Source: Salinibacterium sp. ZJ70 (GTDB lineage Bacteria > Actinomycetota > Actinomycetes > Actinomycetales > Microbacteriaceae). Taken from it: a DNA stretch of 64,000 bases. The number at the start of each line of letters is the position of its first letter. Position 1 is the stretch's first letter. The stretch covers positions 124,001 through 188,000 of the forward strand of contig NZ_CP061770.1 in assembly GCF_011751865.2 (NCBI RefSeq), in the 5' to 3' direction. Position numbers and translations under genes: made by a program. This document shows positions 25,443-33,427 of the stretch, one piece after another. Below the pieces are notes generated by a model. It saw only the letters and a program-made list of their open reading frames with translations, ran no database searches and had not been told where the DNA came from.

Positions 25443-26456
25443 TCAGTCGCCGGTGCCGACGTCCGGACCCTCCGTGGGTCCGGCGTCGGCATCCGAGTTC
25501 GCGGGCTGCTGCGGCAGCTGGCGGAGTCCGAGCGTCACCTCGTAGAAGTCGAGGATGCGCTTCTTCAGGTCGGCGTCGATCATCGCGAGCGAGTGCATCC
25601 GGCCGCGGACGGTCACGAACGTGGTCTCCACCCCCGCGAGCCGCAGGGTCGAGACGAAGCGCTCTGCCTGCGCGAGCGGGATCCGCTCCTCGGTCGAGTG
25701 CACCACCATGAACGGCGGATCGCTGCGATCCACCCACGCCGTCGGCGATGCGACGACGGCCGCGGGGCACGGCGACTCCTCCGTGCAGCCGAGATAGGCG
25801 AGCTGCACCGGCACGAAGTCCTCGGTCGCCGCGAAGCCCGTGAGGTCGATGGGCGCAGAGAGCTCGACGACGGAAGCCACGCGCGCACCGTCGGTGACGG
25901 GCCCGGAGCCGCGCGTGCCGAGAAGCGCGACGAGGTTGCCCCCCGCGGAGCCGCCGAACGCGCCGATGCGCGTCGGATCGACCCCGAACCTCCGCTGCTG
26001 GGCGGGGTCGCGCAGCCACTCGACGGCTGCCGTCAGGTCGTCGATGGCGGCGGGGAAGGGATGCTCGGGTGCGAGCCGGTAGTCGACGCCGAAAGCCGGG
26101 TAACCGGAGCGCGCGAGCCACTGGCACACCGCACGCCACGCGATGTCGTTCTTCGAGCCGCGCGCCCAGCTGCCGCCGTGCACGACGATGATCGCCGCGC
26201 GGGGCGGGTCCGTCGCGGGATCGAAGTCGGGCGGAAGGCACGCGTCGAGCAGCTGCGACTGGCCCTCCGACGCGGTGTACTCGATGTCGCCGACGACGCG
26301 GATGCCCGGATCCGTGGCGAGTTCCGGGTTCGATGAGACCACCGCGCCGTCGACGCGCGTGGACTCCGAACCCGTCTGCGTGCACCCGCTCGCGAGCGCG
26401 ACGATGACCGTGACGAGTCCGGCGGCGATCGACGCGCGGGCGGTGTGCGGGCGCAT
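25443..26456 (-). CDS. Alpha/beta-hydrolase lipoprotein (BD-FAE/esterase type)
   Basis: 337 residues. The signal peptide ends in lipobox ALASGC (Cys25), so it is anchored on the outer face. Catalytic features are all present: oxyanion motif VVHGGSWARG, nucleophile elbow IGAFGGSAGGNLVALLG (Ser in GGSAGG), acid near WVDRSDPPFMVVHS and histidine in VRGRMHSLAMID. Early sequence SQLLDACLPPDFDPATDPPRAAIIV resembles carboxylesterase/kynurenine-formamidase-like BD-FAE enzymes. The substrate is unknown. Convergent with the RND gene (2 nt apart). Confidence 0.88.
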   Translation of the reverse strand: MRPHTARASIAAGLVTVIVALASGCTQTGSESTRVDGAVVSSNPELATDPGIRVVGDIEYTASEGQSQLLDACLPPDFDPATDPPRAAIIVVHGGSWARGSKNDIAWRAVCQWLARSGYPAFGVDYRLAPEHPFPAAIDDLTAAVEWLRDPAQQRRFGVDPTRIGAFGGSAGGNLVALLGTRGSGPVTDGARVASVVELSAPIDLTGFAATEDFVPVQLAYLGCTEESPCPAAVVASPTAWVDRSDPPFMVVHSTEERIPLAQAERFVSTLRLAGVETTFVTVRGRMHSLAMIDADLKKRILDFYEVTLGLRQLPQQPANSDADAGPTEGPDVGTGD

Positions 26457-26465
26457 GGTTGCACT

Positions 26466-26471
26466 ACCGTA
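26466..26471 (-). promoter_or_regulatory. -10 box of esterase gene
   Basis: TACGGT on the minus strand, 9 nt before the ATG at 26456. Short leader, no Shine-Dalgarno. Confidence 0.4.
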
Positions 26472-26506
26472 ACCGCGATTGTCGGGATTTTCTCGGGGGC
26501 TCCCGC

Positions 26507-26512
26507 TATGCT
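26507..26512 (+). promoter_or_regulatory. -10 box of DEAD-box helicase gene with long leader
   Basis: TATGCT, about 205 nt before the ATG at 26718. The leader contains a CCAGCG-catc-CGCTGG hairpin (26586-26601) and is the longest untranslated leader I can propose in the window. Long structured leaders are common before cold-inducible helicase genes. Confidence 0.4.
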
Positions 26513-26717
26513 CGTCCAGTCGGCTCTCGACGAACCGCGATATCTGATCGCGTAATGCACCATGTAGGTCGAGCGGGCCGGATCACCAGCGCATCCGCTG
26601 GCGAGGATCTCCTTGAGGAAAACGGCCCCGGTCTGCGTATGTCCGGGTTCTCGTCGCACTGCCCTGTCCTGTCCGGGCGGCGTGGCGCACTCTCATGAAT
26701 ACCGGAAGTACACATCC

Positions 26718-28937
26718 ATGCCTTACAACAGTTCTCGTGCGCCCCAGGGCGCCCCGAAGAAGTCCGCCCACAAGAAGGGCGGCCCCAGCCCCAAGCACCG
26801 CGGCTACAACGCCGAGGCCGCTGCCAGCGCCGGCAAGAAGCCGCGCTGGTCGAGCGAGCAGCGCGTGGCCAATGGTCACGGCTCCGAGCGCCCCCGCGGC
26901 CCGCGCAGCGAGGCCCCCGAGGGTCGTCCCAACTGGGAGCCCCGCGGCAAGGACGCCCGTGCGTCGGTCGAGCGCGCCCCCGCGGCCCGCAAGCGCGACA
27001 ACGGCTACGGCGACCGCCCCGCGCGTTCGTACGACAACGACCGTCCCCGTCGCGACTTCACCGACCGCCCGCAGCGTTCGTTCGATGGTGACCGCGCGCC
27101 GCGTCGTGATGACCGTGCCCAGGGTGACCGTCCGCAGCGTTCGTACGGTGACCGTCCGCAGCGTTCGTTCGATGGTGACCGCGCGCCGCGTCGTGACTTC
27201 AACGACCGCCCGCAGCGTTCGTTCACCGACCGTCCGCAGCGTTCGTTCGATGGTGACCGTGCGCCGCGTCGGGATGACCGTGCCCAGGGTGACCGTCCGC
27301 AGCGTTCGTTCAACGACCGCCCGGCTCGCTCCTACGACGACCGCGCGCCGCGTCGTGACTTCAACGACCGCCCGCAGCGTTCGTTCACCGACCGTCCGCA
27401 GCGTTCATTCGATGGTGACCGTGCGCCGCGTCGGGATGACCGTGCCCAGGGTGACCGTCCGCAGCGTTCGTTCAACGACCGCCCGGCTCGCTCCTACGAC
27501 GACCGCGCACCGCGTCGTGACTTCGGCGACCGCCCCCAGCGTTCGTTCGATGGCGACCGTCCCCGTCGTGACTTCAGCGACCGCGCACCCCGTCGCGACT
27601 TCGGCGACCGCGCACCCCGTCGCGACTTCAGCGACCGCGCACCCAGCCGTGACTTCGGCGACCGCGAGAACCGCGCCCCCCGCCCCCAGGTGGAGGACGT
27701 CGTTCTCGAGCGTCTCGAAGCGCAGTCGACCGTCGCGGCCGATGTCGAAGGCACCACCTTCGGCGACCTGGGCCTCGGCGACAACATCGTGCGCGCCCTC
27801 GCCGAGCTCGGCGCTGCCGCACCGTTCGCCATCCAGGCGGCGACCATCCCCGACGTGCTCTCGGGTGGCGACGTGCTCGGCCGTGGCCGCACCGGCTCCG
27901 GCAAGACCATCGCCTTCGGTGCGCCGCTCGTCGAGCGCCTCCTGCAGATGCAGGCGGGCGACAGCAAGCGCCGCGAGTTCGGCCGCGCCCCGCGTGCGCT
28001 GATCCTCGCCCCCACGCGTGAGCTCGCGCTGCAGATCGACCGCACCGTGCAGCCGATCGCCCGCAGCGTCGGACTCTTCACCACGCAGATCTACGGCGGC
28101 GTGCCCTACGCCCGCCAGCTGGGCGCACTCGAGCGCGGTGTCGACATCATCATCGGCACCCCCGGCCGCATCCAGGACCTCTCGGCGAACGGCCGACTCG
28201 ACCTCTCCCAGGTCGTCATCACCGTTCTCGACGAGGCCGACCACATGTGCGAGCTGGGCTTCGCCGAGCCCGTCACCGAGATCCTCGACCGCACCGCGGC
28301 CGGCAGCCAGCGTCTGCTGTTCTCGGCGACCCTCGACAAGGGCGTCGCCGACATCGTCAACCGCTACCTCAAGGACCCCGCGGTCCACGAGGTCGCCGGT
28401 GAGGACCAGGCCAGCTCCACGATCGAGCACCGCGTGCTGCTGCTCGACCAGCGGGACAAGCAGGAGGTGCTCATCGAGCTCGCCTCCGGCCCCGGCAAGA
28501 AGCTCGTCTTCGCGCGCACCCGTGCGTTCGCGGAGCAGCTCGCCGACCTGCTCGACGAGGCCGGCATCCGTGCCGAGTCGATCCACGGCGACCTCAACCA
28601 GTCGCGCCGTCAGCGTGCGCTGGAGAAGTTCGCCAGCGGACGCGTCACGGCGCTCGTCGCGACCGACGTCGCCGCGCGCGGCATCCACGTCGACGACGTG
28701 GGCCTCGTCATCCAGGCGGATGCGCCGGACGAGTACAAGGCGTACCTGCACCGCGCCGGCCGTACGGGCCGTGCCGGAAAGGAAGGCCTCGTCGTCACCC
28801 TCGTGCCGCGCAACCGTCGTCGTCGCACGGAGGAGCTCCTCTCGCGCGCCGACATCGTGGCCGAGTGGACTGAGGTGCAGCCCGGTGACGAGCTCATCCA
28901 GCAGCTCTCCGAGCGTCAGGCTCCGTCCGCCGAGTAA
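26718..28937 (+). CDS. DEAD-box ATP-dependent RNA helicase with repetitive Arg/Asp-rich N-terminal region
   Basis: 739 residues. Residues 1-95 are basic and low-complexity. Residues about 95-318 are tandem repeats built on DRPQRSF, DGDRAPRRD and DRPARSYDD, giving an alternating Arg/Asp charge pattern. The helicase core follows: Q motif FGDLGLGDNIVRALAELG...PFAIQ (about 343), Walker A GRTGSGKT, PTRELALQ, TPGRI, DEAD (VLDEADHM, about 507), SATL and HRAGRTGRAG (about 679). Family role: unwinding RNA in ribosome assembly or mRNA decay. Disordered tails of this kind are usually C-terminal, so an N-terminal one is unusual. The Shine-Dalgarno sequence is weak (GGAAG). A strong terminator follows. 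Confidence 0.93.
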   Translation: MPYNSSRAPQGAPKKSAHKKGGPSPKHRGYNAEAAASAGKKPRWSSEQRVANGHGSERPRGPRSEAPEGRPNWEPRGKDARASVERAPAARKRDNGYGDRPARSYDNDRPRRDFTDRPQRSFDGDRAPRRDDRAQGDRPQRSYGDRPQRSFDGDRAPRRDFNDRPQRSFTDRPQRSFDGDRAPRRDDRAQGDRPQRSFNDRPARSYDDRAPRRDFNDRPQRSFTDRPQRSFDGDRAPRRDDRAQGDRPQRSFNDRPARSYDDRAPRRDFGDRPQRSFDGDRPRRDFSDRAPRRDFGDRAPRRDFSDRAPSRDFGDRENRAPRPQVEDVVLERLEAQSTVAADVEGTTFGDLGLGDNIVRALAELGAAAPFAIQAATIPDVLSGGDVLGRGRTGSGKTIAFGAPLVERLLQMQAGDSKRREFGRAPRALILAPTRELALQIDRTVQPIARSVGLFTTQIYGGVPYARQLGALERGVDIIIGTPGRIQDLSANGRLDLSQVVITVLDEADHMCELGFAEPVTEILDRTAAGSQRLLFSATLDKGVADIVNRYLKDPAVHEVAGEDQASSTIEHRVLLLDQRDKQEVLIELASGPGKKLVFARTRAFAEQLADLLDEAGIRAESIHGDLNQSRRQRALEKFASGRVTALVATDVAARGIHVDDVGLVIQADAPDEYKAYLHRAGRTGRAGKEGLVVTLVPRNRRRRTEELLSRADIVAEWTEVQPGDELIQQLSERQAPSAE
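27199..27522 (+). repeat. 162-bp tandem duplication inside the helicase gene
   Basis: 27199-27360 and 27361-27522 are adjacent copies of a 54-codon unit with only two differences by my alignment (a G/A in a TTCGTT/TTCATT codon pair and a G/A in GCG/GCA, both silent). Smaller, older copies of the same modules surround them. The near-identity, including at synonymous sites, indicates recent unequal duplication. Confidence 0.9.
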
Positions 28938-28954
28938 CGACTCGCGCTGTGCGC

Positions 28955-28994
28955 CGAGAGGCCCCGCCCGCCGTCAGGTGCGCGGGGCCTCTCG
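28955..28994. terminator. Terminator of DEAD-box helicase gene
   Basis: Perfect 13-bp stem CGAGAGGCCCCGC / GCGGGGCCTCTCG with a 14-nt loop, 18 nt past the stop codon. Confidence 0.85.
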
Positions 28995-29025
28995 CCTATC
29001 CGGAGCCGATCGCGGTCCGACGGGA

Positions 29026-29031
29026 TAGTGT
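29026..29031 (+). promoter_or_regulatory. -10 box before first four-cysteine lipoprotein
   Basis: TAGTGT, 39 nt before the GTG at 29071. No clear -35 box. Confidence 0.35.
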
Positions 29032-29070
29032 GAGGCTTCCCTCGCCCTCCCACCACGAAACGGGGCCTCC

Positions 29071-30015
29071 GTGGCTGCACGACTCGCCGCATCGCTGACC
29101 GCTGGGGCGGCTCTCGCCGCACTGCTCGCGGGATGCACGTCCGGACCGGGCAGCGCGCCCGCTGAGGAAGGCTCTCCGCTGGAGAGGATGTTCGAGCAGA
29201 TCTGGGGCATGGATGTGGCGCCCGAGGAACGCGAGAGGCTGTGGCAGCTGCAGGCGGCTGAGACTCAGGAGTACGTGGCGACCTGCATGCAGAAGCAGGG
29301 CTTCGAGTATGTGCCGAACGTCGGCGAGGGTTTCGTGGAGGTGAGGCCCGAGGACTGGCGACCCGACGATCGATCCTGGGTGTCCGAGTACGGGTACGGC
29401 ATCGTGAAGGTGCCGGGCGGCGGCGACGAGCACCTCGCCAGCGAGCCTGCCGTCGATCCGAACGCCGACTACCTGGCGAGCCTCAGCGAGTCCGAGCGCG
29501 CCGCGTACGACGACGTGCTCTACGGCGCGCTGCAGGTGGATCCCGGTGACTGGCAGAGCGACGACGCGGGGTGCTTCGGCTGGGCGCAGAGGCAGCTCGG
29601 AACGGCGCCGACGTTCGACCTCTGGGAGACGGCGGAGTGGCAGGCGCTGCTCGAGAAGACGGGTGAACTCAACCGCTCGGTGAATGAGCACCCCAGCATC
29701 CGCGAGGTGCATGACGACTGGTCGGCGTGCATGGCCGATGCGGGGCTTGTGTTCGAGAGGCCCGCGGATGCATCGGAGCCGATCTACGAGGCACTCGACG
29801 AGTATCACGCGAGCCATTCCGACCCGAGCTCGACGGATCCTGAGCTCGCGGCGATCGCGGAGCGCGAGGTCGAGCTCGCGCTCGCCGACCTCGACTGCCG
29901 CGAGTCCACCGACTTCGCGGACCGCGTGCGCCCCATCCGCTACGAGCTCGAGGCGGCGTTCGTCGCCGAGCATCAGGACGAGATCGACGCGGTGCTCCTG
30001 CTCCTCGCCGAGTGA
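29071..30015 (+). CDS. Four-cysteine lipoprotein, paralogue 1
   Basis: 314 residues. The signal peptide ends in LLAGC with Cys22. The mature protein has four cysteines: Cys72 (ATCMQKQGFEYVPN), Cys168 (AGCFGWAQ), Cys220 (WSACMADAGL) and Cys276 (LADLDCRESTD), enough for two disulfides outside the cell. It is mainly helical and acidic. It aligns along its length with the next gene product, including SEYGYG, DPNADYLASLSESE, VLYG and the Cys positions. I do not know the function. It precedes a MacAB-like exporter. The GTG at 29071 has only a weak ribosome-binding site (CGGGG). Confidence 0.75.
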   Translation: MAARLAASLTAGAALAALLAGCTSGPGSAPAEEGSPLERMFEQIWGMDVAPEERERLWQLQAAETQEYVATCMQKQGFEYVPNVGEGFVEVRPEDWRPDDRSWVSEYGYGIVKVPGGGDEHLASEPAVDPNADYLASLSESERAAYDDVLYGALQVDPGDWQSDDAGCFGWAQRQLGTAPTFDLWETAEWQALLEKTGELNRSVNEHPSIREVHDDWSACMADAGLVFERPADASEPIYEALDEYHASHSDPSSTDPELAAIAEREVELALADLDCRESTDFADRVRPIRYELEAAFVAEHQDEIDAVLLLLAE

Positions 30016-30017
30016 GC

Positions 30018-30046
30018 CCGCGGGGGTGATCGGTTCACCCTCGCGG
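30018..30046. terminator. Hairpin between the two lipoprotein genes
   Basis: Stem of 12 bp (one G-U type mismatch), CCGCGGGGGTGA / TCACCCTCGCGG, loop TCGGT, directly after the first lipoprotein stop. It could separate the two paralogues into different transcripts or reduce read-through. Confidence 0.65.
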
Positions 30047-30199
30047 ACGATGCGGGCGGGTAGTCGATGATGCGGCCGCAGAGGTGCAGCGAGCGATCGG
30101 AATCATCCTCACGGCTGATAGGCGCGGCGCTTCTGCCGCGCTACCGTGACGGAACCCCTTCGATCCGCCGTTCGCGGCTGACCCCCTGAGGAGACCACC

Positions 30200-31162
30200 A
30201 TGAGCGCACGCCGCTCCTCCGTCGTCATCGCCGCGGTCGCGGCTGCCGCCCTGCTTGCCGGATGCTCCGGCCCGGGCGGAGGGCCCTCCGCTGACGAGAA
30301 GTCGCCCATCGAGAAGGTGCTCGAACAGCTCTACGGCATGGACATGTCTCCGGAGGATCAGGAGAAGCAGTGGGCCGAGCAGAACGCGAAGACCGAGGAG
30401 CTCGTGTCCGAGTGCATGCAGAAGGAGGGCTTCGAGTACGTCCCGAACACGGACAACGGCGGCATCGTCGTCGGATCGGGAGAGGAGTGGAAGCCCGACG
30501 ACCGTGAATGGGTGTCGCAGTACGGCTACGGTGCCGTCAACTGGCCGGGCCGGGATGAGCAGAACCAGGTCGACACCGAGTTCGTCGACCCCAACTCCGA
30601 CTACGTGATGAGCCTCAGCGAATCCGAGCAGACCGCCTACTACGAGGTGCTCTACGGAACCCCCATCGAGAACCCTGACCCCGACGCCGAATACGAGTGG
30701 TCGTGGGAGGAGAACGGCTGCTACGGCTGGGCGCAGAACGAGCTCGGCGACGGCGACATGGAGCTCTGGAATTCCGAGGAGGCGCAGGCGTTCTTCGAGG
30801 CGTACGGAAAGTTCACGGAGAGCATGGAAGGCGACCCGCGCATGGTCGAGGCCAGCGCGGCGTGGGTGTCCTGCATGTCGGACGCCGGCTACAGCGGCTT
30901 CTCGAAGCAGTACGACGCTCAGCAGTCGATCTACGACGAGCTCAACGCCTTCTACGAGAACCAGACCGAGTGGATCGAGGATGACCCGGCGCTCGACGCG
31001 ATCGGCGAGAAGGAGATCGCGGTCGCTCTCGCCGACCTCGACTGCCGCGAGAAGACCGACTACAAGAAGCTCTCGCGCTCGGTGCAGTTCGAGCTCGAGG
31101 AGCAGTTCCTCGTCGAGCACAAGTCTGAAGTCGACGCCCTCCTCGCCCTCTCGAAGAAGTGA
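30200..31162 (+). CDS. Four-cysteine lipoprotein, paralogue 2
   Basis: 320 residues. Lipobox LLAGC with Cys22, then Cys72 (SECMQKEGFEYVPN), Cys174 (NGCYGWAQ), Cys225 (VSCMSDAGY) and Cys282 (LADLDCREKTDYKK), matching paralogue 1 position by position. Shared modules include GMDMSPEDQEKQW, SQYGYG, DPNSDYVMSLSESE and VLYG. It is Asp/Glu-rich and predicted helical. GAGGAG lies before the ATG at 30200. Its TGA overlaps the ATG of the adaptor gene (TGATG), so it belongs to the exporter operon and may act as an accessory or sensing subunit. Function unknown. Confidence 0.78.
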   Translation: MSARRSSVVIAAVAAAALLAGCSGPGGGPSADEKSPIEKVLEQLYGMDMSPEDQEKQWAEQNAKTEELVSECMQKEGFEYVPNTDNGGIVVGSGEEWKPDDREWVSQYGYGAVNWPGRDEQNQVDTEFVDPNSDYVMSLSESEQTAYYEVLYGTPIENPDPDAEYEWSWEENGCYGWAQNELGDGDMELWNSEEAQAFFEAYGKFTESMEGDPRMVEASAAWVSCMSDAGYSGFSKQYDAQQSIYDELNAFYENQTEWIEDDPALDAIGEKEIAVALADLDCREKTDYKKLSRSVQFELEEQFLVEHKSEVDALLALSKK

Positions 31163-32709
31163 TGTCCGAGATCGACACCGAGGTCGCGGAGGGCTCCGAG
31201 CCCGCGGCGGAGCGCCCGGCTGCGGGTGTGATGCGCATCTTCCGCGGCAACCGCACACTGTGGATCGTGGCGGCGGCGGCGGCACTCAGCCTCGTCGCGG
31301 GACTGCTGGTCGGACGCTTCGTGGTCTCGCCCGCGGATGCCGCGGCGGGTGCGCAGGCACCCGCGCCCGGCCTCATCACGGTCCCCGTGGAGTTCGGCGC
31401 CCTCAGCAACGACGTCACGATCCGCGCCGATGTGGGCTACGCGGATGCGGTCGATGTGACGCTCGACACGAGCGGCATCTCCGGTCCCGCGGTCGTCACG
31501 GGACAGGTGCCGAAGGTGGGCGACGAGCTCGGTCCGCTCTCGGTCGCGATGGAGGTCGCCGGCCGACCGGTGATCGTCCTGCCCGGGGAGCTGCCGTCGT
31601 ACCGTTCGCTGCGCTTCGGCGTCTCGGGACCGGATGTGGTTCAGCTCAAGCAGGCGCTCGCCGCCGTCGGCATCGACCCTGGCGATGTGAACTCGAACCT
31701 GTTCGATGCCCGTCTCGCGGCGGCGATCGATCGTCTCTACGATGCTGTCGGCTATGCGCCTCCGGAGTCGCAGGAAGGTGCCGACGACGCGGTGCGCGCC
31801 GCCCAGGACGCCGTCCGTGGCGCCTCCCAGGCGATCACCAGTGCGCAGAAGGAGCTTCAGAACGCGCAGTCGGGCGCATCGGTCATCGAGATCGCGGAAG
31901 CCGACAACGCCGCATCGAGCGCCCAGCGGCAGCTCGATGCGGCGCTCGCGGAGGTTCCGCAGGACGCGCTGCAGGTCGCCGATCTGCGCGATGCGCTGCA
32001 GATCGCCCAGCTGCGCCGCGCGCAGCTCAACACCCCGCCCGACACATCAGCTGCCCAGGCCGCGCTGACCGCGGCGCGGGCCCAGCATTCGGACGCTGTG
32101 GCGGCACTGCAGTCTGCCCGGAACGGCGCGCTCACCACGCTCCCGGCGGGTGAGGTGCTCTTCCTGCAGCAGCTTCCGCGCCGTGTCGACGCCGTGAATG
32201 CGAGCCGCGGCACGATCCTGCAGGGCGTCGCGATGACGGTCTCGGGTGCCGAGCTGCGGCTCTCGGGCAGTGCCGCAGAGGCGGAGGCGCGCCTGCTGGA
32301 GGTGGGCGCGACCGCGACGTTCGAGGCGTCCGACGGCACCCAGCTGCAGGCGACGGTCTCGAAGGTGGAGGCCGGAAAGGCTGCGAGCGATCGCTGGACC
32401 GTGGAGCTCACCCCCGTCGACCTCACCCCCGATCAGTTCGCCGAACTGCAGGGGCGCAACGTGCGCGTCTCGATCCCGGTGGGGGCGACGGAGGGCGACG
32501 TGCTCTCGGTGCCGCTTGCGGCGCTGACCGCTGGACCGGGTGGGGAGTCGCGCATCGAGATCGTCACGGGCGATCCACGCGACGGCGAGAAGGCCGAGAC
32601 GCGAGTCGTCGTCGTGGAGACGGGGCTCGCGGCCGGCGGCTACGTCGAGATCACGCCCGTCGGCGGCGACACCGTGGAGGAAGGCGACCTCGTTGTCGTC
32701 GGCAGCTGA
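31162..32709 (+). CDS. MacA/HlyD-like adaptor with peptidoglycan-binding domain
   Basis: 515 residues. A short cytoplasmic tail and one helix (TLWIVAAAAALSLVAGLLVG, about 35-54) lead to the outer part. LRFGVSGPDVVQLKQALAAVGI (about 152-173) is a PG_binding_1 domain. Residues about 205-330 are Ala/Gln-rich coiled coil, and the end forms lipoyl/barrel strands typical of membrane-fusion proteins (GEVLFLQQLPRRVDAVNASRGT, VETGLAAGGYVEITPVGGDTV). It would link the MacB-like transporter to the cell wall. The start is ATG 31162, overlapping the lipoprotein stop by 1 nt. The ATPase start lies inside its 3' end. Confidence 0.85.
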   Translation: MSEIDTEVAEGSEPAAERPAAGVMRIFRGNRTLWIVAAAAALSLVAGLLVGRFVVSPADAAAGAQAPAPGLITVPVEFGALSNDVTIRADVGYADAVDVTLDTSGISGPAVVTGQVPKVGDELGPLSVAMEVAGRPVIVLPGELPSYRSLRFGVSGPDVVQLKQALAAVGIDPGDVNSNLFDARLAAAIDRLYDAVGYAPPESQEGADDAVRAAQDAVRGASQAITSAQKELQNAQSGASVIEIAEADNAASSAQRQLDAALAEVPQDALQVADLRDALQIAQLRRAQLNTPPDTSAAQAALTAARAQHSDAVAALQSARNGALTTLPAGEVLFLQQLPRRVDAVNASRGTILQGVAMTVSGAELRLSGSAAEAEARLLEVGATATFEASDGTQLQATVSKVEAGKAASDRWTVELTPVDLTPDQFAELQGRNVRVSIPVGATEGDVLSVPLAALTAGPGGESRIEIVTGDPRDGEKAETRVVVVETGLAAGGYVEITPVGGDTVEEGDLVVVGS

Positions 32710-33427
32710 GGCCCTGGCTGCGGACGAGCGGCTCGAGTCCGGCACGGATCCGGCAGTGCCGCTCGTCGAGCTCCGTGATGTGACGCGATCCTTCCCCGGT
32801 CCACCCGAAGTGCAGGCGCTCAAGGGGGTCAATCTGAAGATCCGCGCGGGCGATTACCTGTCGATCGTGGGGCCGAGCGGTTCGGGCAAATCCACGATGC
32901 TCAACATCCTGGGGCTGCTCGATCGCCCGAGCGTGGGCGAGTACCGCATCTCGGGTGCGCTCACGTCGGCGCTCACGGATGACGAGCGCGCGGCCGTGCG
33001 GGCCCGATTCCTGGGCTTCGTCTTCCAGTCGTTCCATCTCATGCCGCACCGCACCGTGCTCGACAACGTGCTCATGCCGATGCTCTACAGCGGCGTTCCT
33101 CGTGCCGAGCGCGTGGATCGGGCGCGCACAGCGCTCGAGAAGGTGGGCCTCGGCCACCGCATCTCGTTCCTGCCGTCCCACCTCTCCGGTGGTGAGCGGC
33201 AGCGCGTGGCTGTGGCGCGCGCCGTCGTCAGCTCCCCGCGGCTTCTGCTCGCGGATGAGCCCACGGGCAACCTCGACGCCCGCACCTCGGGCGACGTCAT
33301 GGAGCTCTTCGAGGAACTCAACGCCGACGGGCTCGCGGTCGTCATCATCACGCACGATCGGGAGGTCGCCGAGCGTGCCCGCCGCCGGGTCCGCATCGCC
33401 GACGGCCGACTGAGGGAGCTCGCATGA
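32693..33427 (+). CDS. MacB/LolD-type ABC transporter ATPase
   Basis: 244 residues. Walker A is IVGPSGSGKSTMLNILGLLDRP, Q-loop FVFQSFHLMPHRTVLDNV, signature LSGGERQRVAVARA, Walker B LLLADEPTGNLD and the H-loop IITHD: all intact and typical of the MacB/LolD group. The start is not obvious. TTG 32693 has GGAGGAAGG about 8 nt upstream and overlaps the adaptor gene by 17 nt. GTG 32757 (giving PLVELRDVTRSF) has no ribosome-binding site. I chose the TTG. It overlaps the permease by 4 nt (ATGA). Confidence 0.9.
   Translation: MSSAAEALAADERLESGTDPAVPLVELRDVTRSFPGPPEVQALKGVNLKIRAGDYLSIVGPSGSGKSTMLNILGLLDRPSVGEYRISGALTSALTDDERAAVRARFLGFVFQSFHLMPHRTVLDNVLMPMLYSGVPRAERVDRARTALEKVGLGHRISFLPSHLSGGERQRVAVARAVVSSPRLLLADEPTGNLDARTSGDVMELFEELNADGLAVVIITHDREVAERARRRVRIADGRLRELA

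Noticed and set aside
27001..27670. Tandem repeats considered as a CRISPR array or intergenic satellite
   Set aside because: The repeats keep one reading frame, have no unique spacers of fixed length and encode the helicase N-terminus.
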